Shown here piece by piece: positions 34,948-43,349 of a DNA stretch of 64,000 nucleotides. The notes under the pieces were generated by a model. It searched no databases, was not told the DNA's origin, and saw nothing but the letters and a program-made list of their open reading frames with translations. The stretch is from Hofstenia miamia (Eukaryota; Xenacoelomorpha; Acoela; Hofsteniidae), in NCBI GenBank assembly GCA_900660155.1, contig CABFPE010000133.1, forward strand, positions 672,806-736,805. Reading direction: 5' to 3'. Numbering within the stretch: the first letter of the stretch is position 1; each line of letters begins with the position of its first letter. A program made the position numbers and the translations under genes.

Positions 34948-36241
34948 TGAGATATGCATATGACAGCAGCTAAATTTAGATTTATTTCTGATACCACGAA
35001 GCTTAAGTCGTTTAATTCCTTAAGCACCCTCCCCCAATGGAACATCAGTCTGAAAATGTATATAAATTAGAATTCACCTGTTGTCTAGAATATGTTGTGT
35101 TGGCCGAACTAGTTGACATTTGTGCTTCAGACTGATAGAACATAAAAACGAATGTGGTGTTTTTTGTGAACATTTTAAAAAAGCAATGTGCTTATGACTT
35201 CCTCTCGAGCGGTGAGAGTGTGTCTATAAGTAGTAAAAACACACAAATAAGCCGTCGCAATCGTGATGAGATTCAATATCATCTTTAAACTTCCATTAAT
35301 TTTTATTTAATTTAAATGAAGAAATTCCCTTAATTTTTTATAGAACTAGCATTCATTGTTGTCAGTTATATATTGAAAATGACTCTGTGAAGTCGAAATA
35401 TATTATTGTTTTTGTAGTATTTGAATTTTCACGATTTCTAAGTGATGATGTGGAATTGAATATTCATAGCATGCAAATTTTCATAAATTTGATATGCATT
35501 AAATTTCTGTGAGACAAATCATGTTAATATTCATTACTTTTGATATATTTGATGCTAAAATCCACTTAAATGGTGAAAGTGTTCTCAAATACTTTAGGAT
35601 TTCTAAGCATTTCATGGGTTTTAATTAGCCAGTTAAACTTTTAATTGAAAATTTTATCAGTAAATTACATTCAAAGATTATTGAGTTATAAGTTCTTACA
35701 CAAATAGGTTTATTACTATAAACATACGACATCTATTTTTTATATTGATACACCTTTGCAATAATCTCATAAAATGTATTTAATTTTTATTTTTAGAGAA
35801 AATTTGGAATAAATTTGACAAAGTCTTCACTGAAAGTAAGTAATGTTGACCAGCAGTGCTCATTCACCAACTCTTTATATTTAGATAAGACTGCTTCAGA
35901 TGATGTCCTTTCCAAAGGTACAATTATCTCTTTATAACTAAATTAAATAAATTCAGTAAATTAAGGTAATATCTTGATAATCTCTTTTGATTATTATTTA
36001 ATTTTATATCCATTATTGCTACAACTTCAATATTTAACATTACGTTCCCGTATTTAGTTTTGTATGGAGCAGTGACTGGAATTTTAAGAGAAAGTAAGTA
36101 TTTGCTTGCTAAGTATGCTATTTTTATATGCTTTGCTATAATGTAGTTTATTAATGCTTGGAAACGAAATGTTTATAATACTTTTTAGGGCTTTCAGAAA
36201 AACACGTAATCAAATGTAATTCCGACAATATACGTAGCTAA
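15934..36241 (+). CDS. Putative type I membrane protein built from many phase 1-1 micro-exons
   Basis: I read a single plus-strand gene from exon pieces with consensus splice sites: 15934-16021, 17172-17726, 20679-20720, 24828-25010, 25053-25106, 27245-27283, 27862-27909, 28547-28606, 29867-29905, 29950-29976, 33139-33171, 33303-33335, 35797-35835, 35885-35917, 36058-36093 and 36189-36241. Every intron is phase 1 and every internal exon is a multiple of 3 nt (27-60 nt after the stalk), so any exon can be skipped in frame. The chain is open for about 453 codons: signal peptide (1-17), Cys-rich ectodomain (to about 214), Thr/Ser stalk (229-289), two CxC-type Cys pairs, hydrophobic region (about 313-348), RKRKQR stop-transfer, and a helical charged tail (357-453). 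I recognise no domain. The layout resembles flatworm micro-exon genes and diversified immune or allorecognition receptors, but that is analogy only. Individual exons, especially 25053 and 28547, are less certain than the whole. Confidence 0.65.
17172..17726 (+). CDS. Exon 2: Cys-rich ectodomain
   Basis: This is the one large exon of the gene (555 nt, 185 codons, phase 1-1), running from acceptor AAATTTAG to donor TGTG|GTATAT. It has seven Cys (YYC, NGC, ASC, DPC, ILC, TDC, SSC); with the Cys in exon 1 this gives eight, compatible with four disulfides. NXS/T sequons lie at NFS and NAS, with a weaker NNTP. There is no hydrophobic helix, and composition is rich in Asn, Tyr, Ser and Pro. The domain family is not recognised. 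Confidence 0.78.
17826..17950. repeat. AAT/ATA-rich microsatellite
   Basis: An imperfect (AAT)n-type tract lies 100 nt downstream of exon 2, inside intron 2. Confidence 0.9.
17951..19430. other. Intron 2 interior, no gene seen
   Basis: The plus strand is unusually purine-rich (long GA-rich runs), which leaves open stretches on the minus strand of 80-100 codons. None matches a recognisable domain, and the low-complexity bias explains them. It may be decayed mobile DNA. Confidence 0.4.
19430..20350 (-). mobile_element. Penelope-like retroelement remnant (RT end plus GIY-YIG)
   Basis: The minus strand carries the hallmarks of a Penelope-like element. Near 20.20-20.24 kb is KRYVDDIFAIFN (the YVDD catalytic box), preceded by VMDMIESNF near 20.27-20.29 kb, the usual segment before it. 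Near 19.57-19.66 kb is a GIY-YIG endonuclease core, CDSCNKLYIGETKRHFDIR followed by IKEH, with the Cys pair typical of that linker. The order RT then GIY-YIG in the minus direction is correct for the family. The copy is partial and decayed, lacking its 5' part and clear ends, and sits in intron 2 of the micro-exon gene in antisense orientation. Confidence 0.75.
20679..20720 (+). CDS. Exon 3 (42 nt) of the micro-exon gene
   Basis: Acceptor TGTGTTTTAG, donor ATTG|GTAAGG, phase 1-1. Encodes D-EGPIARYLREKCI. It adds one Cys and a basic patch between the ectodomain and the stalk. Confidence 0.6.
20740..22005. other. Intron, AT-rich, nothing recognised
   Basis: No exon with suitable splice sites and phase, and no recognisable mobile element, was found here. 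Confidence 0.4.
22010..22347 (-). pseudogene. Decayed mariner-like transposase fragment
   Basis: The minus strand near 22.03-22.08 kb reads LPDLSLVDFYYWECLNQ, close to the SPDL.P.DFFLWG.LK block that surrounds the third catalytic residue of mariner-like and related DDE transposases. About 22.15-22.35 kb encodes MLKYRGQKFAHVVKWC, resembling the short C-terminal block of the same families. The pieces are not in the expected order, and stops occur between them, so this is a scrambled relic. Confidence 0.4.
23264..23329 (+). CDS. Candidate optional exon (66 nt) of the micro-exon gene
   Basis: A strong acceptor (TTTTTTATTCTTTTACAG) is followed by an open phase-1 reading, MGTEEYAFLRTLSSSVFTSG. The only in-phase donor is weak (A|GTGAAC). 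It would fit between exon 3 and the stalk without changing frame. It is not in the core model because of the donor. Confidence 0.3.
24828..25010 (+). CDS. Stalk exon: Thr/Ser-rich, mucin-like
   Basis: Acceptor TTTTTATTTCTGTAAAG, phase 1. The 61 residues hold about 30 Thr/Ser plus acidic and basic residues, in three imperfect repeats of about 16 residues starting TTVTPEKDSTVSS, TTEAKNDKEPTIS and TTAVSEKQSSTST. This is the composition of an O-glycosylated stalk. The in-phase donor is A|GTTAAT, which is weak. If it is not used, the frame ends at TAA (25013-25015), giving a secreted product. Confidence 0.62.
25053..25106 (+). CDS. Micro-exon (54 nt) after the stalk
   Basis: Very strong acceptor (TTATTTTTTTAG) and good donor (A|GTGAGT), phase 1-1. 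Encodes VIISLTSPQSCVCALKF. If joined to the stalk exon the intron is only 42 nt, but two other short introns (44 and 49 nt) occur in this gene. Confidence 0.45.
25310..25378 (+). CDS. Candidate optional exon (69 nt) of the micro-exon gene
   Basis: Acceptor TTTTTTGTGACAG and donor T|GTAAAG, phase 1-1 and open: FEIYVHKNLAFIIHFLMKEI then RK. Moderately hydrophobic. It is in frame with its neighbours if included. Confidence 0.35.
26811..26831 (+). CDS. Candidate 21-nt micro-exon
   Basis: Acceptor TTCGATGCTGCAG, donor G|GTAAAT, phase 1-1, encoding ILYFHK. It is very short, so the splice signals are the only support. Confidence 0.25.
27245..27283 (+). CDS. Micro-exon (39 nt): Cys pair before the membrane segment
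   Basis: Acceptor GATATCTTTTAG, donor A|GTAAGT, phase 1-1. Encodes CGERNGLCYLFF, whose hydrophobic end continues into the next exon. Confidence 0.62.
27675..27803. mobile_element. 129-bp palindromic MITE with TTA target duplication
   Basis: Two inverted arms of about 57 bp (left 27675-27731) starting GGCCACGGTTAGACTACGTG differ at only about two positions and enclose a 15-nt loop. TTA flanks both ends (27672-27674 and 27804-27806). A 3-bp TWA duplication with GGCC-type ends is the mark of PIF/Harbinger-type elements. It lies in the intron 58 nt before the membrane exon at 27862. A transcript through it would fold into a long hairpin. Confidence 0.8.
27862..27909 (+). CDS. Micro-exon (48 nt): membrane segment A
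   Basis: Acceptor TTTGTTTTTAG, donor T|GTAAGA, phase 1-1. Encodes FPLMLFVFVVPAIYL, almost wholly hydrophobic. Joined to 27283 it completes LCYLFFIFPLMLFVFVV. It ends in T, so direct joining to an exon beginning AA would create TAA. Confidence 0.66.
28547..28606 (+). CDS. Micro-exon (60 nt): membrane segment B and stop-transfer
   Basis: Acceptor GGTTTGCCTTGTAG, phase 1. Encodes ISTTINFLVLLIRKRKQRS, a hydrophobic stretch followed by a basic stop-transfer cluster. The in-phase donor G|GTTGTA is weak. It could follow segment A, or replace it, since both keep frame. Confidence 0.52.
28607..29496. other. Intron with microsatellites, no exon seen
   Basis: It contains an AAT-rich and (TA)n tract at about 28968-29026. 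No further exon was identified. Confidence 0.5.
29497..29591 (+). CDS. Candidate alternative terminal exon
   Basis: A strong acceptor (TTCTCTGTCTCTTTTATGTAG) opens a phase-1 reading of 30 codons to TAG (29589-29591). The peptide is FNANITADSRLF then LVCLVAFAIVTCTESVKE: one NIT sequon and a hydrophobic run. It would end the protein without the tail exons. No internal donor of the right phase exists. Confidence 0.35.
29867..29905 (+). CDS. Tail micro-exon (39 nt)
   Basis: Acceptor CGTATTTTAG, donor A|GTAAGT, phase 1-1. Encodes RTLKEIASIITI, the start of a helical, charged tail. Confidence 0.62.
   Translation, partial: KELLKKLQALLP
29950..29976 (+). CDS. Tail micro-exon (27 nt)
   Basis: Acceptor CCATGTTTAG, donor G|GTACGC, phase 1-1. 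Encodes KSIKDLND. It is separated from the previous exon by a 44-nt intron. Confidence 0.5.
31069..32924. mobile_element. PIF/Harbinger-like non-autonomous DNA element, 1,856 bp
   Basis: The imperfect terminal inverted repeats are AGGCCCGTTTACACTGGTTC on the left and, read inward from the right end, AGCCCCGTTTGCACCAATTC. Both ends are flanked by TAA (31066-31068 and 32925-32927), a TWA-type 3-bp target duplication. Sub-terminal GTTTACA-like motifs recur at about 31130, 31268, 32813 and 32870. No transposase reading frame is present. A second, truncated copy lies at 1860-2370. It sits in the long intron between tail exons 29976 and 33139 and contains a nested MITE (32416-32629). Confidence 0.7.
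32416..32629. mobile_element. piggyBac-like MITE (214 bp) nested in the Harbinger-like element
   Basis: The ends CACTAGAATTACC and GGAACTTCTAGTG are inverted repeats, and TTAA flanks both sides (32412-32415 and 32630-32633). TTAA targets and CACTAGAA-type ends are typical of piggyBac-derived elements. The nesting shows that it arrived after the host element. Confidence 0.65.
33139..33171 (+). CDS. Tail micro-exon (33 nt)
   Basis: Acceptor CTATTTTATTTAG, donor A|GTAAGT, phase 1-1. Encodes MKHIEEILRI, helix-prone. Confidence 0.6.
33303..33335 (+). CDS. Tail micro-exon (33 nt)
   Basis: Acceptor CTGTTTATTTAG, donor A|GTAAGT, phase 1-1. Encodes GVADQKDLLK. The intron before it is 131 nt. Confidence 0.62.
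33600..34290. repeat. Stretch bounded by two GGGTCA..TGACCC palindromes
   Basis: GGGTCAATATGACCC near 33.65 kb and GGGTCATAATGACCC near 34.25 kb lie about 600 bp apart. Such palindromes occur near the ends of some piggyBac-type elements, but TTAA-flanked termini were not found, so the classification is tentative. Confidence 0.3.
35797..35835 (+). CDS. Tail micro-exon (39 nt)
   Basis: Acceptor TTATTTTTAG, donor A|GTAAGT, phase 1-1. Encodes KIWNKFDKVFTE. Confidence 0.62.
35885..35917 (+). CDS. Tail micro-exon (33 nt)
   Basis: Acceptor CTTTATATTTAG after a 49-nt intron, donor G|GTACAA, phase 1-1. Encodes KTASDDVLSK, with possible Ser/Thr phosphorylation sites. Confidence 0.58.
36058..36093 (+). 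CDS. Tail micro-exon (36 nt)
   Basis: Acceptor CCCGTATTTAG, donor A|GTAAGT, phase 1-1. Encodes LYGAVTGILRE. Confidence 0.62.
36189..36241 (+). CDS. Terminal exon of the micro-exon gene (preferred)
   Basis: Acceptor ATACTTTTTAG after a 95-nt intron; phase-1 reading LSEKHVIKCNSDNIRS then TAA (36239-36241). No close AATAAA was seen. An alternative is the exon at 36407-36435. Confidence 0.48.
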
Positions 36242-36406
36242 TTTATATAGATGTGTTCATCATTATCAATAGTTACAGTGCAACAATTCTGCTAAATGTA
36301 TTATAATCCATAGGTATCCAAATAATGGCTAGCTGTATTTTTTTTAATTTGTTAATTTGTTTAAATATGCCGTGTTCTTCTACATATAAGGTTTTTCTGT
36401 TTTTAG

Positions 36407-36435
36407 AATCTTGGAAATATACAGTCATGCCATAA
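36407..36435 (+). CDS. Alternative terminal exon ending inside a Tc1-like end
   Basis: Excellent acceptor (TTTTTCTGTTTTTAG); phase-1 reading SWKYTVMP then TAA (36433-36435). The last codons and the stop lie in sequence that looks like a Tc1/mariner terminal repeat. Confidence 0.4.
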
Positions 36436-36460
36436 ATATTCGGACACGAGTTTTAATAAG
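36421..36460. mobile_element. Tc1/mariner-like terminal-repeat sequence
   Basis: After TA comes CAGTCATGCCATAAATATTC then GGACACG, the typical start of a Tc1-type terminal repeat next to a TA target. No matching inverted end was found downstream, so only one end is supported. Confidence 0.45.
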
Positions 36461-36469
36461 TTATTTTTG

Positions 36470-38320
36470 AAAGATTTATAATATAGTTTTTTCGTCCAAA
36501 AATCAATTTTCATTCTATGCCCACGGGAAGAGACATTTTAGAAATTATCTCCGTAAAAATACTGTGTAATATAGAGCAAAAAATTAAACTCAGTGTAAAA
36601 GCCTTGTTATATTCATAAATATTGATATTCAACATATGTAAATTACTTTTTCTTTTGCAACGGGAATTCATTTATTTGGAATGTAAATATTTCTGAAATA
36701 ACTGTGCGCATTAATATCAAAATTTGTGATATCTTCACTGAATTTACTTTTTATATGTATTTGAATACATTCATATTAATGATGATATTCTCTAGCGTGC
36801 CCCTTCAGAGGCACAGACAATGAAAACTGATTCTAAGAAGAAAATTAATACAAAATTTGAATGTGCAATAAAATATGTGGTTTTGTACGGTCTCAACAGT
36901 TTTATGCGACAGTAGTTCTTGCTTTGTGGCTTACAAGTCTAGATACACAGCAGTCCAAAAGCAATTATTTATATTTGCACTTTTGCAACAACATTATAAT
37001 TTAATTATTCGTGTAAAGCATATTTGGAAAACTATTGGTCTATAAATTGTAATGCATTCACAACAATGTCCACACCATTTTATAGCACTGATTAGTCAGG
37101 ATAATAGTTCTTTTACTTATAGGCTTTTATAAATTTAGCTTAGGCTTCAATTATTTTATGATACAATCAAAAGAGCGACAAATAATTAATGGTTTTTCAG
37201 TATCATGATCTTAGCCTTGCGGAGGACCAAATTAAATTTGAATAATACAGTTGTCTACAAAAGGCCTTACATCAAAATATTTATTAATAAAAGATAAAAC
37301 AAAATGCTTATAACTTTTGTTTTAGATTTACTTTTTGAATGAAACTAGAGATGAAAATAGGGCGGGTCGACACATTGGGCAGGGTTCGCTGGGCGGGTTC
37401 TGGCATGTGTGGTTCAAGAATTTTCTAATTTGGGTACCCATGTGGCAAAAGTTGGTCAATTACACTCTTGAGAAAAACGGATCTAAAACATTGCCAATTG
37501 TAATAGTAATTTTCTGATATTCCTGTTCCCGTTTTGATAAAATTTTGATATATTTTGATATTTAGTCGGATTTTGGAGAATGAACTACCATTCATTTAAT
37601 TTGATTTGATTGAATAATACCAACATGATCTTTTTGATCTGATTTGTTGTCAATAGATTTTGCATTACACTGAAAGCAGTGCAATTACACTTGCATAAAT
37701 ATATTGCATAAAATATTAACTTTATAAAAGTTTTATAGAGTTAAAATTTACTTTAATGTTGCTATTACTAATGCTTTTACAATGTATTGGCACCACGTTT
37801 GTTATTAGGTTCACCATTGGTAGAAAAAGTAGAGATGGCAATTGAAAAATGATTTTGTATCTCTTAGGCAGTAAAGGATTCAAAATATTTGGCAGTGGTG
37901 GTGTGATGTAGTGCTATAAAAATTCTCATAGAACAAATATGGGGCAATTAGATATTGCAAGTAGTTTTTGGAGCAGAATTTTTTAGTGGAGCAGCTAGGG
38001 ACGGTAGAACATAAAGCATAGGGCAATATGGAGTATAAGGCAGATGTCAACAAATGGAAATAGGGAATAGTTCACAAAAATCTGCACACTTCCATCTCTG
38101 GATGAAACTTGGCAAGAGTGCTTTGACCCTTTTACTTATAAGTAGTATGAATTGCACGAGACAACGTGGTACATTTGACCTTTTGACCTTGGCGGGGATG
38201 TCTGTGATGTAATTGTATACTTTGACCGTCTGTGTACCTCTAATGTCATTAGAGCATATTCTCTTTTGTTATAATATTTGTTGGCAAACACATTTGTTTA
38301 TTGTATAAAATGTAACAAAT
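36470..38320. other. AT-rich intergenic stretch
   Basis: No gene was identified. A short open stretch at 37335-37517 is GC-richer than its surroundings but has no splice context or domain. Confidence 0.45.
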
Positions 38321-38327
38321 TGTTTTA

Positions 38328-38570
38328 CTTGCGTATTTGCATGGACTAACTTAGTTTACATGTACAGGTATTATTTGCTTTTTCTGTTAATGTACATGAC
38401 TTGCTTATTTGCATGGACTAACTTAGTTTACATGTATTATTTGCTATTTTTGTTAATGTACATGACTTGCTTATTTGCATAGACTAACTTAGTTTACATG
38501 TATTATTTGCTTTTTTTGTTAATGTACATGACTTGCTTATTTATGTGGCTAATTTAGTTTACATAGTTGT
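38328..38570. repeat. Minisatellite, unit about 66 bp, about 3.7 copies
   Basis: Tandem units start CTTGCTTATTTGCATGGACT and carry TTTACATGTATTATTTGC and GTTAATGTACATGA. The last unit is diverged. Confidence 0.85.
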
Positions 38571-38712
38571 TTTTTTATTAACATACACAACATTGGAAAT
38601 ATCACATTAATTTAGTTTATATACTTATTTTACATACTTGTTATTTTATTAACATACATGATATTGAAAATACCACATTAATTTAGTTTATATATTTATT
38701 TTACATACTTGC
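38571..38712. repeat. Second minisatellite, unit about 72 bp, two copies
   Basis: Two units carrying ATTAACATACA, then CACATTAATTTAGTTTATAT and ATTTTACATACTTG. They follow the previous array directly and look derived from it. Confidence 0.75.
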
Positions 38713-38992
38713 TTTATTTGGTAAAATTTAATAACAAATGTTTGAATCAGAGAGATAATAATACTCATTAAAAGCATAAGGGCTTATTTTGGTAATAAAG
38801 CAAAATAATTTTTCGGAACTTTCATAGACAATGTCAATATTATGTGGTTATATCTATTGTTCAACTGTCAAAAATGTATCAAATCGTAAAGATTGATATC
38901 TCCCAAACATGAAATCACTTTACAATTTAAAAATTATCAGAATTAATTAAAACATTTTCAAATCATATAAAACTAGAATTTTTCACAATTTG

Positions 38993-39890
38993 GATTATTA
39001 GTATCATAAATTGGTTGTTAATGTTTATTGATACACATATATACAAACCATTTAAAAATATAAATTTTATATTATAAGAAATTGCTTATATTTTAAAATT
39101 TTATTGGTGGCTTTTATATTAAGAATTAAATAAATACCCCACATATGACTTTTCCACATTTGTGACTTACATTTTTTTTCCGACGTTTTTCCATGTTTGT
39201 GACTTACATTCCCTTTGCTACGTTTTTTTCACTTTTGTGACTTACATTGCTTTTCCAAAATGTTTCCATGTTTGTGACTTACATTTCTTTTCTAACGTTT
39301 TTTCACTTTTATGACTTACATTTCTTTTCCAACGTTTTTTCATATTTGTGACTGACATTCCTTTGCTGACGTTTTTTCACACTTGTGACTAACATTTCTT
39401 TTATAACGCTTTTTTTACTTTTGCGACTTACATTAAAAAACTTTTCCTCAATGATGACCTAGGGATTGGGAACAGTACTATTGCAAAATGTATTGTATTA
39501 ACGTTTAGTAAATGGAAAATGTAGAGTTTTGCTTTCACTCTTTTTCTACATATACTAATTTTATGTTTAAAACGATTTATGAATCACTGTCTCTGGTACA
39601 AATGAAATAAATATATTTTCAATACGTATTTCTCGTTGAATTCAAGAATAAAATATTTGCAAGTAAGAATTTTTATATGAAACGCTTCAAGATTGTTGAT
39701 AACATGTTTTCTTAGTGTCGTAAATTGGTTGTTCACATTTATTGATACACATATATACAAAACGTTTAAAAATATTTATTTTATATAATAAGAAATTGCA
39801 TACATTTTAAAATTTTATTGGTGTCTTTTACATTAAGAATTAAATAAATAACTGGTATATGATTTTTCCATGTTTGTGACTTACATTTCT
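38993..39890. repeat. Dispersed direct duplication bracketing a minisatellite
   Basis: About 38993-39165 and 39711-39890 are diverged copies of one sequence, sharing TTGATACACATATATACAAA and TTTTAAAATTTTATTGGTG. Between them, 39145-39435 is a tandem array of about seven units of roughly 40 bp around TTTGTGACTTACATTTCTTT. One extra unit of the array (39868-39905) sits at the end of the second copy. Confidence 0.8.
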
Positions 39891-39905
39891 TTTCAGAAGT
39901 TTTTT

Positions 39906-42900
39906 CACTTTTTGATAAATTTTCTTTTTTAGCTACTTAAAACAATATTTTGTAATGTGTCATAAAAAATGGACCTGTTTCAAGTTATATTTTTGTCAAA
40001 TGATTGGTTTAAAGTAAGAATGTCACAATTCAGATTTCCAAATATGTGGGGCAAGATGGAATGGATTAAAAGGAAATACAATGTAAAATAAAGTTTAATG
40101 AAACTAATGCAACAATTACATGTTTCTTTATAAGTATTGGTTGTAGCTATGAAATCTAACAGTCATAAATAAGAAAAAATCACTTCTTAACATAATTAAA
40201 TCACATATTATTATTATGCCTTTTGGAAATGTGCAACAATCACTGTGAGCCCATTTCTTTCAAACTAAACATAAAAACTCTACACTGCTTCAAAAATATA
40301 AAATACATAAAGTAAAGAAGGGAAACACTATTTATGGCTTGAGAGATGAATAAAATACTGCTTAGTTCATTATATGCTTGAATATAAAACACACGTTCCT
40401 TTTTTCCCCATCTCTATATCAAATTTAAATGCACTGAAAAATAAAAATGCAAAAAAGTTTGAATCATATCTTGCAATGCAGAAGTAAAAAAAATATAATA
40501 ATAAATATAAAATCATGAAGATCATCAGGTAGTAAAGTATCAAAACAGAAGAAATTTCCCTGAAAAAATATTTTAATACTCCCCAAATTTTAATGATTCT
40601 TGTCAGATGGTGACTTTAAATTCTCCATAAACTCTTTATTAATCACTTAAAATTGAAAGCAATATGATTTTCAATGAACAAAGAGGCAGGAAATTATCTT
40701 AATCAATGAATGTATTGTATGCAGTTGAGTAAGGTATCTGCTGGTATGCAATTGAATATATGTAACCAGTGCATGTAACTATATATTTATATCCATCCAC
40801 TTCCCAAGCCATCATTAACTCACTAAATTTAGTTATCTTTGTGCAATTTCAAGCTTTATGAAGCTTTTTAGCAGGATGAAGAAAATCCTGTTTCCCTTGT
40901 AAAAAATGTTTAATTTTTTATTCATCCAAGATTATCACCATTTTTTGATCAAAAGAAAACTACTCCAATTTAGCAAAAAAAGAATTAACGTCTTTTCTGA
41001 AATGTTTGCTGTGGGGCAAAAATTCCTTTATTCAATCCATATTGGGTTAAATAATGTCTGATTGATCTACTGGATAAATTCTCTAGGGGTCATAAAATGA
41101 TTTGATGAAGATGCTGGACCTAAAGACCATTCTTTCTGCCTTGTGAGAGTTTTAAAATTTCCAGACTTTGTTTTATCTTAGGAAGTACTGTCTTCTTTGT
41201 TTTTCATATAATGTAAGCCATTTATTGCTTTGCATTAATAAGAATGTATTAAACTATGAAGTTTTCACAAGTTTTCAAGTTCAATTGCATTATTTCTTAT
41301 GGCAAATGCATTTTATTCAACAATTACCTGATCAAGGATCTGTAAATACAATAAAAACAGACATTTTGACTATCATACCTGGCTAAAGTTTGAATCTGCA
41401 CTACAGGGTTGTAGAGATATATTTCTCAAACTTTACAAAATATTTTTATATGTTTGACTTAATCATCTGTGCAAAAAGCCTTTGTTCACAACTGTTGTAG
41501 AAAATTTTTTTCTCAGCCTCAGTGAAACAAAAGATACTGTTGCCTTGTGTGATTTTACTCAAGTCAATGAAATTCTAAGTAGATTAAAATAGTTTTACAA
41601 TATTATTTTATAGTGTATTTATGATAAATTTTATTTTTTTACTTTTAGAAATAGAATCTCCACAACTATAACCAAGACTAATGATCACATGTATTAGCTT
41701 AGTGTAAATAGTGTATATTTATATTTATTAGTTTTTTGTAATAAAATTATAATTGATTTATTAAAGTTTCATTGAAACTAAATTAATTTCTGACTGAGCA
41801 CAGGGTGCCCTAATGGGTTCAGAGTAGTTAAGATGGGCTAGAGGACATCTCAATGGGACATCCATGAATATTTGCCATGTGGAAATGAAGCAATTCTATT
41901 GGATGCCATCTAACAAAGAAATATTTTTGACAAAACTAAATTGAGCAAATTAATTTTTTAGACAATTTGTTTAGAATAAAGTGGGAATTTTTAATTTTTA
42001 GGATTTAGGAAAACTGATATTTTTGATGACAAGTTTCACTTGTTGTTTGTTGTAACAATGTTTAAACATGCAATACTATGTTTCAAGGAAAATAATTCTT
42101 AGATGTAAAAGTCAACACCTGGTTATAACATTTGTATAGACATGTATTTCAACATGTATTAAAACTAATCAATGATATAGTATACAAGAGGTAGAAAACA
42201 AGAATTTCTTTAGCAATTCTGTATAAATTGTACTAATGTAAAAGTGTACATTACACAACAACTATGAGTGATGAAGTTCTTAAGCAATGTTGTTGTAACA
42301 ATGTTTAATCATGAAACAAGGAATATAATTGATAGAAGCTAAACTTGTTTTAAGTGATATACAAAGTGGAGAAATATTTTGCTAAACTTAAACACTATAG
42401 TCAAGTGAAATAGACATACATTTTCAAAAACAAGATAGAAATATCCGCCAAAGCATATGAAATATACCACTGATAAATCATTAAAAATTGAAATGTCTGA
42501 TATACATGACAAAGGCAAATTCATTTTCACCAATATCCAAATAAAAAATGGAATAAATATTCACTGTGCTTAGGAATTACATGTGAAACAAAACGTATTG
42601 TATATGAGCTGTTTTTGTGCAGAACTTCACCACATCTAGGGAAATTTCACAGAAGTATCACCATTTATTTTTTGTAGTTGACATGAGAAATCATTACACA
42701 TAAACTTGTTATCCAGATTATTCAGTACATTTTAAGCTGATGTATCAATAATAGTAATACTTTAATTCATTCTTCCAAAGTTACCTGTGTTTCCATTTTG
42801 AATTAACCATTCTAAACATGTAAAATGTTTGTAAATAAGTAAATAAAGCTAGTTAATGGCGTATTATTCAGATGCAAAAAATCAAAGTACTTGGTAATTA

Positions 42901-43345
42901 GAAGACAAGTCACTAAGAATTTTGAAATACAAATGTCATTTAAGTAAGCTGATGTATCCTTAATAGTAATACATTAGTTCACCCATCCAAAATTATTGTA
43001 CACCCAAAACACTGTTTCATTTCTACACAACAAATTAAGAGATTCAATAAAATTAATCATTTATTCATTGTAAGGTTTCCTCCTGTAAAGCCAATGTTAT
43101 GAAATTGCTTTTGTACCAGTTGAATGCATTTGGATATGATGAGGGAGACAGTCAAAATTTTCCATTTGATTGACATACCGCAATAATGTATATTTTGCCA
43201 TCCAACAAATGAATAGTTATTTAATATAGTAAATGCTGTTGTAAGCATTTCACACAACTGAAAAACATGGTAGATTTCAAACAAGGCGTCATTTGGGGCC
43301 TCTCTTTTATTTTGTTTTGATTTTAGGCACTCTCAAATAAATTTG
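39906..43345. other. AT-rich stretch without a supported gene
   Basis: No domain was recognised. A strong acceptor near 41648 is followed by a short phase-1 reading to TAA and an AATAAA at 41740-41745, which could be a distal terminal exon, but nothing links it to a gene. Two diverged direct repeats around GCTGATGTATC (about 42738 and 42948) were noted. Confidence 0.4.
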
Positions 43346-43349
43346 GTGC
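43346..43349. repeat. Target-site duplication GTGC (left)
   Basis: GTGC precedes the outer end of the left LTR and recurs at 53855-53858 after the right LTR: a 4-bp duplication, normal for Ty3-like integration. Confidence 0.75.

Noticed and set aside
35417-35440. 24-nt segment after TTTTTGTAG as a tail micro-exon
   Set aside because: The phase fits but the donor (A|GTGATG) is weak; not enough to include.
37335-37517. 60-codon open stretch with Arg/Gly-rich start
   Set aside because: Single short frame with no splice sites, domain or start context beyond chance.
41649-41671. Distal terminal exon (IESPQL then TAA) with AATAAA at 41740
   Set aside because: Good acceptor and poly(A) signal, but 5 kb from the last tail exon with a better terminal exon closer; no link to a gene.
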